Source: Phytophthora colocasiae (taxonomy: Eukaryota; Oomycota; Peronosporomycetes; Peronosporales; Peronosporaceae). Taken from it: a DNA stretch of 64,000 nt. Below are positions 58,284 through 64,000 of this stretch, in pieces. The stretch lies in contig JAGKQI010000094.1 in assembly GCA_018806915.1 (NCBI GenBank), positions 620,001 to 684,000 on the forward strand, given 5' to 3'. The translations under genes were made by a program, and so were the position numbers. Within the stretch, counting starts at the first letter, position 1; the number at the start of each line of letters is the position of its first letter. Below the pieces are notes generated by a model. It saw nothing but the letters and a program-made list of their open reading frames with translations, did not search any database and was not told the DNA's origin.

Positions 58284-60038
58284 TCAAACTTCTACACAAG
58301 AGCCATCGCTCATGTGTCCGTCGGTAGAGCCTGGAGGCGATGGCAGCGCTGCGAAGCTCCTTCGCGCTTCAGCGTAACTTGAAGCCTGTGATGTCGACGT
58401 AGACGACGTAGCGTACGCGTGCTGTGACTCGTCGTCGTCGTAGAGTAGCGGCCGTTTCGGGTCGTGAGTTTGGAAGCCTTGAGGCGAATTGCGCCGGTCA
58501 ATTAGTCCCCCTAGAAAGCCCTCGTCCTGGTTCAGATACGGCTCCTCGTCCTGCTGGTTCAACAGGAACACGAAAAGGAACATACATGCAGCAGCAAAGC
58601 ACGAGCCCAGAAGGAAGGCGTTCTCCCACGCTCCGAACGCGCCACCCTCGCCATTGTCACCGTAGATGTCACCACGTCCGCCTTGGCATACGTCTCCGTC
58701 GCAAGCAAAGCCTACGCGCATACGCTCGGCATCGAACAAGGTGTAATACGTTTTGATGAAGACGTCACCGAGGATCCACCATTCGTCCGTCGTGGACTGG
58801 AACTGAAGTTTGCACTGACCCCAACCGGAGCATAACACGTAGTCCTGCGGTTGCAGCAGGAAGACGTTGTCCGGCTCCATTCCGAAATGCAGCACCGGAA
58901 AGTCCTTGACATCTACGGATGAACAGTCAATGCTGTCGCAATCGAGTCCACGCGTGATCTTACTCACAACTTCATCAAACTGCCCTGCCGGCACGCTGAT
59001 CAATGATGTACCAGTGTCTACGATAGCATAGCAGAATGGATCGCAGAAGTTCGTCATGATGTCTGTGTCGGCTGACATCCCATTCCCTCCATTTGACCGG
59101 ATATTGCTACTACTCGACGGTCGAATGGAGAAATTGTTGAGCTTGATAGTCCAATACATGAACGAGTCGAACTCGGGCAACTTGACCACGGGCGTGTAAT
59201 GAAACGACGCATTTGGTCCGACAACCGACAAGTCGTAACCTCCGATGTGCAGCTCACTGCCTGTGCGATAAGCCTCCGGTGTGAGGTAGAAGGCGAACAT
59301 GTTCTCCAGGTCGGCATTCTGCCCAGCGAGTGCTGCAAACACTGTCGGTCGACTAATGTGGGCAAGCCCCTCAAAGCCCAGGCCAAAGATCCCATCAGCT
59401 AAGAACTCCTGCAGCTTGTCACTTTCGTCATCAATCACCCCGAAGCGAACACTATCCACAGTGTAGCCCGATATCGTCACCGTATCCACCACCACTGTGC
59501 CCGACACAGATCCGCTCCCGTACTGCGATCAGCACAACAATAGTCAGAACGTTTTTAAGAACTTAAGAGTTAAAACACCAAAAACAATACTAACCGCATC
59601 GTAAAACTTCTCCTCTGTATCCAGGAACGTCGTCGATCTTTGTGAATTAAATTGGTGATGCGAACCGCAGTTATCGCAGCTAGTACCGGGGATCCATGTA
59701 TCGCTTGACCCCGTGTCGAAAACCACGTCAAAATACTGCGGCGGGTTGCCAAAGCCCACAGATCCGATGTACTGTACGTTGCCAAAATTCTGCAACGTCA
59801 CGCGCTTCTCTTTTGGTAGTGGAGGCTGAGCTGCGTCCTGTGTGGCGTTAGTCTCCTCCATTGTCCATTCTGGTGATTGAGCTTGTGCATTGTATGTCTG
59901 GGCTTCGGACTGGATCCAATCGGGCGAAGTAGCAGCCAGGGGTTTTCGTCTCGCTAGTGACACTCGGAGCGGATCAACGTCGGAGGCCGCACACTGAGAA
60001 ACGACTAACACTAGCAGAGAAAGAAGATGCAACCACAT
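58284..60038 (-). CDS. Cathepsin-D-like aspartic protease with C-terminal membrane anchor
   Basis: Two exons, 60038-59595 and 59522-58284, with a 72-nt GT-AG intron; about 560 aa. A signal peptide (MWLHLLSLLVLVVSQCAASD) and a propeptide of about 80 residues precede a family A1 pepsin fold. First active site: VVFDTGSSDTWIPG, with the flap after YGSGSVSGTV. Second: CYAIVDTGTSLISV. WWILGDVFIKTYYTLFD is the typical C-terminal strand. Beyond the fold a hydrophobic helix (FLLGSCFAAACMFLFVFLL) anchors the enzyme, followed by a cytosolic tail of about 100 residues rich in Ser/Asp. Type-I membrane aspartic proteases of this layout occur in oomycetes. Substrate unknown. Confidence 0.9.
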
Positions 60039-61140
60039 AGTGCTCAGTGGTGACTGGTTAAATGTGGCGGTGGTGAAGGAGTAGCGCCGTTGCGAAGAGT
60101 CCCATTAGAGACCGCAGGTTTTCGACTGAAACGACGCGAAAACCTAGCCAGGTTTTAGACCAATAGAAATGATGCGATCTTTGATCTGCGCTTCGACTGT
60201 GAACGAAAGGGTTTCAATTCATAGCTATCTGGATTTTTTTATCCCAGTGAATTTCATGTTCAACCCTTTCACTGTGAAAGGGTTGAACATTTTCGCTCAT
60301 GGCAGACATGATGCGGCTAACTCAACGATGAGAAGTATCAACTCGAAGAAGACACCAACAGCAACGGCCTTGTGCTACTCTATCTCAAGACAGCAGCAAG
60401 TCAACTTCGAAAAGAACCATCAGGAAGCAACACCGAAAGGCGACTTTGATAAATCGTCTATTCTATAAGACCAATTTCTAATCATTATAGATTCGTATGA
60501 TCTTGCTGAAGTTTGAGTCCAAGTTTGCAGTGCTGTACAGGCCTGCACGCGACTTCTCCTTGTCAAGGACTATTGCAAAAGAGTTTTTCGCCGAGCCGAC
60601 GATCGCACAGAATTAAGACTGGTAAATATTGCTTCGTTTTGCACGCATTTTTTAATGCTCTCACCGTCTCCTCGCTCCAAAAAGCCTAAACGCCATTTAC
60701 AAGGTTGCATCGGAACTGATCGCACTGGTTATTCGTGGTGGTGGCACCGCTGACCAATTTGATAGATCATTGGGAGTTCTTTTGGGCTACGATCGAATTG
60801 CAATTCAGCATTTGGAGTGATCAAGGAGAGACCGACATGGGCTAATGAAATCGGTTTACCATGCCTTGAACAACTTGTGAAGAGAAGCAAAGCAAGCTGC
60901 GTGGATTATTGCGAAAACACAGGGTCAATAATGGAGCACAGTGTAATATTACTTCGTGCTAAATCTAAGATTTGTCGTTTACTGCTTCAGTTGTTTAGTA
61001 GTGAGCTCGTAATACCTACTTCAACTGTTTAGTAGCTTTGCCCCCTATTAATAAGCTTTGGTCGTAATGCCGACACAGCTAAGCTTCCTAGCCATTCTCC
61101 AATTTCCAGTCTCTTGCGCAGATCGTTCATCCATTCTAAA
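60039..61140. other. Intergenic region between protease and bZIP genes
   Basis: Holds both divergent promoters and the 35-bp palindrome at 60256-60290. Two imperfect direct repeats CTTCA(GT/AC)TGTTTAGTAG lie at about 60987 and 61020. A 99-codon open frame at 60169-60468 has no recognised features and is not called a gene. Confidence 0.45.
60256..60290. repeat. 35-bp perfect palindrome
   Basis: A 17-base arm beginning ATGTTCAACCC, a single central T at 60273, and its exact complement. It lies about 220 bp upstream of the protease start. Possibly an operator, a cruciform or the relic of a foldback element. Confidence 0.75.
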
Positions 61141-62208
61141 ATGAACTCGTACATCGTGGACCTGCCCAGTACTCAAGCTTTCAGCGACACTGTCATCGGT
61201 CATGTCGTCCAGCGAAGTTCGAGACGGTGTGACTACGAAGAAGACCGGAAGGTTTACCAACCTCGTACCCGTCATCGCCACACTCCTTACCAACAAATAC
61301 GACGAGGGTGCACCACGGACACACCCGAGAGTCCTACCGAAGGGAATAGAGAAGTCTCTACGCTCCCGTCCTCCATCGTTGGGCTAATCGGCATGACCTT
61401 GTCGTCTAGACGGAAGAGAGCTTCATGTATAACATCAGACCTCAAGACTGCCAACGAGATCATCGCCACGAACCGCCATGTCCCAGCCGAATTACAACAA
61501 GTCATTGTCGCTGACGCCTTAGAGAAGAAGATCCGACGTCGAGAGAGCATCCGAATCGCCCAGGCGCGATTCCGGGAGAAGAAGAAGAAGACACAAAACG
61601 CCACCAGAAGTGCCATCGCTAAGCTCAAGTCGGACATTAAATACCTGGAATCGAAGTCCAAGGACTCGTTGCGTATTCCTATCGCCCCAACCAAGTGGGC
61701 CTTGGCTTCCGAATACTTCCGACAGTTCAACAGCTACGTTGCGTCACATAGAGCGTTCGGACCAACAGCATCTGAATTTCTGCACGAGATGGTGGATCCA
61801 GACGTACTGGTTGGGTCTCAGTTCGGTGTTAAGGCAGCGTTGGAGAACTGGAAGTTGTTTCCCCTCTGCTTTGAGGAAGTCCGCACGGAGCTCAAGGATA
61901 TGAAGATGCCTACACCGGACACGCTGGTTGCTAGTACTGTGACGAGTGTGTGTATCACGAACAAGACGCTCCGGAACGCGTTCCCACACCTGATTGACGA
62001 TAGCGGGAGGCCATCGCCTTTAGCTACCAGACTGTTAGGGGAGAAACTAGTGATGAAGGGCTCGGTCCTCTTCCGATGGGACTCTTCGACGGATAAAGTG
62101 GTGCAGCTTCTCTCACAGACAGATATGCTGACTTCGATGCTCAACGTGCTGCATAGTTTAGAGGATGTATCCAGCGTCTTTTGCAAGGCTCGCATCGCGC
62201 TTCACTAG
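61141..62208 (+). CDS. Oomycete-type bZIP transcription factor
   Basis: 355 aa from the chosen Met. The basic region at about 129-150 (KKIRRRESIRIAQARFREKK) and a short zipper (I159, L162, I166, L169) define bZIP. The position normally held by the invariant Asn of N-x7-R is Ile137, with R145 eight residues on. Oomycetes are known to have bZIPs with replacements at this site. The C-terminal region (DVLVGSQFGVKAALENWKLF, VASTVTSVCITNKTLRNAFP) matches the conserved tail I associate with many Phytophthora bZIPs. The first 85 residues are of uncertain value; Met85 (61393) is an alternative start. Likely a nuclear DNA-binding regulator with altered specificity. Confidence 0.8.
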   Translation: MNSYIVDLPSTQAFSDTVIGHVVQRSSRRCDYEEDRKVYQPRTRHRHTPYQQIRRGCTTDTPESPTEGNREVSTLPSSIVGLIGMTLSSRRKRASCITSDLKTANEIIATNRHVPAELQQVIVADALEKKIRRRESIRIAQARFREKKKKTQNATRSAIAKLKSDIKYLESKSKDSLRIPIAPTKWALASEYFRQFNSYVASHRAFGPTASEFLHEMVDPDVLVGSQFGVKAALENWKLFPLCFEEVRTELKDMKMPTPDTLVASTVTSVCITNKTLRNAFPHLIDDSGRPSPLATRLLGEKLVMKGSVLFRWDSSTDKVVQLLSQTDMLTSMLNVLHSLEDVSSVFCKARIALH

Positions 62209-62829
62209 TAGGGGTCATTAACTTGCTTGCATATATTCGACAAATCGGTTCTTCTTCCACTAACGCTGTGAACAGCAATCCGGGCAGGGAATGTTCTGTT
62301 CTACTACAGTGAAGTATATATCCTCGTCTGGATCCACTTCGTCAATTTGTTCTCTGTGTTGCAACAATTCATGTAACTTCAATCTCTTCGCAGGCTGTTC
62401 AATTGCAGTTTAGGCTTTTGGGCCGGTGCACCGTCTCATGCACGGTTCACTGGAACGGTTCAACGGAACCGTTCTCCTATTGGCTAAAGAAGAGGAACGC
62501 TTACTTGGGTGGTCGACGTGTGAGGACACTTAACCCTTTTAGCCCGAGATTCTGTATTCTACAGAATATGTAATATGGCAGTTGAAAGTAAGTCACAAAC
62601 TTACACACACGAATGGCGACATATTTTTCTCCGCATATGAAAGTTTGTATATGTGGGGGTGGGGCAATTTATCATCCTGGATCGGAGAGGGGGAGATAGA
62701 CGGGCATTAATCCTCCGGTATAGACAAGACAGTATAAAGGGACTGGAGGTTTCAGAATTCTGTTTGTATCTCATCATCACCACCCTCCACCACACGCCGA
62801 TGCCACTCATTTCGTGATTTCGCCCAGTA
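62209..62829. other. Intergenic region after the bZIP gene
   Basis: No gene. Contains short hairpins: GAACGGTTC-aacg-GAACCGTTC (62453-62474) and ATTCTGTA-ttc-TACAGAAT (62549-62567). The region before 62830 presumably holds the promoter of the PiggyBac-derived gene. Confidence 0.5.
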
Positions 62830-63943
62830 ATGACGGAGTGGATTGATTCGAAGGAGTTCAAGCGTCTGTGGCGCGCGCTGGTCAAGGCCGGGCGGAAAGC
62901 AAGACCGCCTTCAGGTCTGGACACGGAGCACACCTACGTAAAGCCAGGAGTGAAGGGTCGGCTTCAAAAGGACAAGGCTGGAGTGGATTACTTCGTTGGT
63001 GTGTATTTCCAGATGTGCAATTGATTTTGGGTGTGCTAACGATGAATGTACCAGGTTCACAAGCGCTATGGGTCTTTGCTAAGAGGGAAGGATTGATACA
63101 GCCACTACTCTCGCATCCTCCTCCAAAACCAGCCAACCTCGGACGACCGCCAATGGGAAAGCAGGCTGCATACGAAGCTGCGCAGAAACAAATTCCCGCG
63201 CCATATCAGGCAACTGGTGCAGTGGACGGCACAGCAGCGGTGAATACAGAACCAGCTGGAGGCGTCAATGTGACTGTGCCGGCGGATACAGAACAAGCAG
63301 GAGGCCTGGACATCACTCTGGCGGCGGATACAGAACAAACTAGAGATGGCAATGAAACTATTCCGGTGGATACAGAACAAGATGGAGATGGCAATGTGAC
63401 TGTGGCGGCGGATACAGAACACTTATTAATTATTATTAGAAATATTACCGGCAGCTTTTTTCGGTTTCGTCGACATGGCGATTGTGAATGGCATCATCGT
63501 CCACAAGCAGAAGGAGAGGAAACACATACCAACGCATGCAGAATACATGCGCCGCCTCCACGTCGAGTTGTTGGCTGTGACTGCTACCAGCTTATCCAGG
63601 AACAAACTAGCAGAAGACCTTTCCGTCCCAATTCCCCAGCTGAACACCATCTAGAAAAGCAAGAGAGAAGATACAGGGAGAAGCGACGTCAGCACCTCTG
63701 TAAGGTTTGCTCTGCTATGACCCCACCAAAAGTCAAAGGCTTCGAGCCGCGTTTTTGCCTGGCTTGTGAAGAGCTGTATGACGGATACGTCCTCTCTGCA
63801 ACTGCGTGCGCCGAGAAGAAACCGGCAACAAACTGACATGCGACCAAATTTGGCACGACTCGTGGGCGAACGGGACTGCCATGCCAAGCCATCTGAGGAA
63901 TAACATCAGGTTCCGCAAGCGCAAACGCAGCGACGACGCGTAA
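62830..63943 (+). pseudogene. PiggyBac-derived gene lacking the catalytic core
   Basis: Exon 1 (62830-62998) starts MTEWIDSKEFKRLWRALVKA. A 56-nt GT-AG intron with GCTAAC leads into exon 2 at 63055 (GSQALWVFAKREGLIQPLLS, GRPPMGKQAAYEAAQKQ). The four-unit repeat at 63240-63422 follows. Then, in a shifted frame, FFGFVDMAIVNGIIVHKQKE, the segment after the third catalytic Asp of PiggyBac transposases. Next, in another frame, is the zinc ribbon QHLCKVCSAM...FCLACEE, and finally CDQIWHDSWANGTAM to a TAA at 63941-63943. The N and C termini thus parallel the transposase at 29-3696, while all three catalytic Asp are gone. Confidence 0.65.
63240..63422 (+). repeat. 42-bp tandem repeat coding for (A/V)(D/N)TE units
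   Basis: Four 14-codon units (VNTEPAGGVNVTVP, ADTEQAGGLDITLA, ADTEQTRDGNETIP, VDTEQDGDGNVTVA) and a partial fifth. It occupies the place of the lost transposase core. Confidence 0.85.
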
Positions 63944-64000
63944 GAGCACGACAAGGTTAGTGTAGTGTTAGCTGCTAAAGCCCCGATGAAATTCAAACCA

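Noticed and set aside
60169..60468. 99-codon plus-strand frame spanning the palindrome
   Set aside because: No domain, and it includes the inverted repeat; more likely chance.
63240..63422. CRISPR-like array
   Set aside because: The repeats are directly tandem 42-bp coding units without spacers, in a eukaryotic genome.
1..64000. RXLR or Crinkler effector genes
   Set aside because: No open frame with a signal peptide followed by RXLR-dEER or LFLAK-type motifs was found in the frames examined.

Overview
This window looks like a stretch of an oomycete nuclear genome, most likely Phytophthora or a close relative. I infer this from three things: short GT-AG introns (56-81 nt for most) with CTAAC-like branch sites, a bZIP protein of the oomycete-specific type, and a load of PiggyBac, MULE, Tc1, pogo, Copia and chromodomain-Gypsy elements. 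No database search was possible, so all family calls rest on motifs and remembered family features.

Layout. (1) 0.03-3.7 kb: a multi-exon PiggyBac-type transposase on the minus strand with all three catalytic Asp present, but with a stop codon near the C terminus. (2) 4.4-10.1 kb: Gypsy A, a decayed chromodomain-type Ty3/Gypsy element between 191-bp remnants of its LTRs. (3) 10.1-15.9 kb: pieces of a second chromovirus family (Gypsy B), including an integrase/chromodomain block in circularly permuted order. (4) 15.9-16.6 kb: a broken, partly inverted glycosyltransferase-like gene. (5) 17.2-20.7 kb: a MULE transposase relic split by a 1.8-kb insertion that carries a degenerate 15-bp minisatellite. 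(6) 21.0-37.9 kb: a Tc1-like transposase relic cut by a 200-bp MITE and by a 16.3-kb tandem Copia array (LTR-internal-LTR-internal-LTR). The first two LTRs of that array hold the same nested pogo-like transposon, which itself contains a tRNA-derived SINE-like sequence. (7) 38.25-51.5 kb: a six-hairpin-glycosidase-like gene relic interrupted by a young 12.8-kb Gypsy element. (8) 51.7-52.3 kb: a pogo-type deletion derivative with 29-bp terminal inverted repeats and a truncated tRNA-like sequence. (9) 52.6-62.2 kb: a compact gene island with glycine amidinotransferase, an ILRUN-like UBA/NBR1-FW protein, a membrane-anchored HECT E3 ligase, a membrane-anchored cathepsin-D-like protease and an oomycete bZIP factor. 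(10) 62.8-63.9 kb: a second PiggyBac-derived gene that has lost its catalytic core.

The most interesting system is the 12.8-kb Gypsy element. Its gag and pol lie in one continuous frame separated only by UGA-CGG, a known leaky-stop context. Downstream of pol it carries an antisense ORF (about 552 codons) and a sense ORF for a hydrophobic, multi-spanning protein whose last 50-odd codons lie inside the 3' LTR. Its LTRs are almost identical, and the enzymatic motifs of protease, reverse transcriptase and integrase are intact, so it may be recently active. The rest of the repeat-rich part is a layered record of insertions, several of which can be ordered from target-site duplications.
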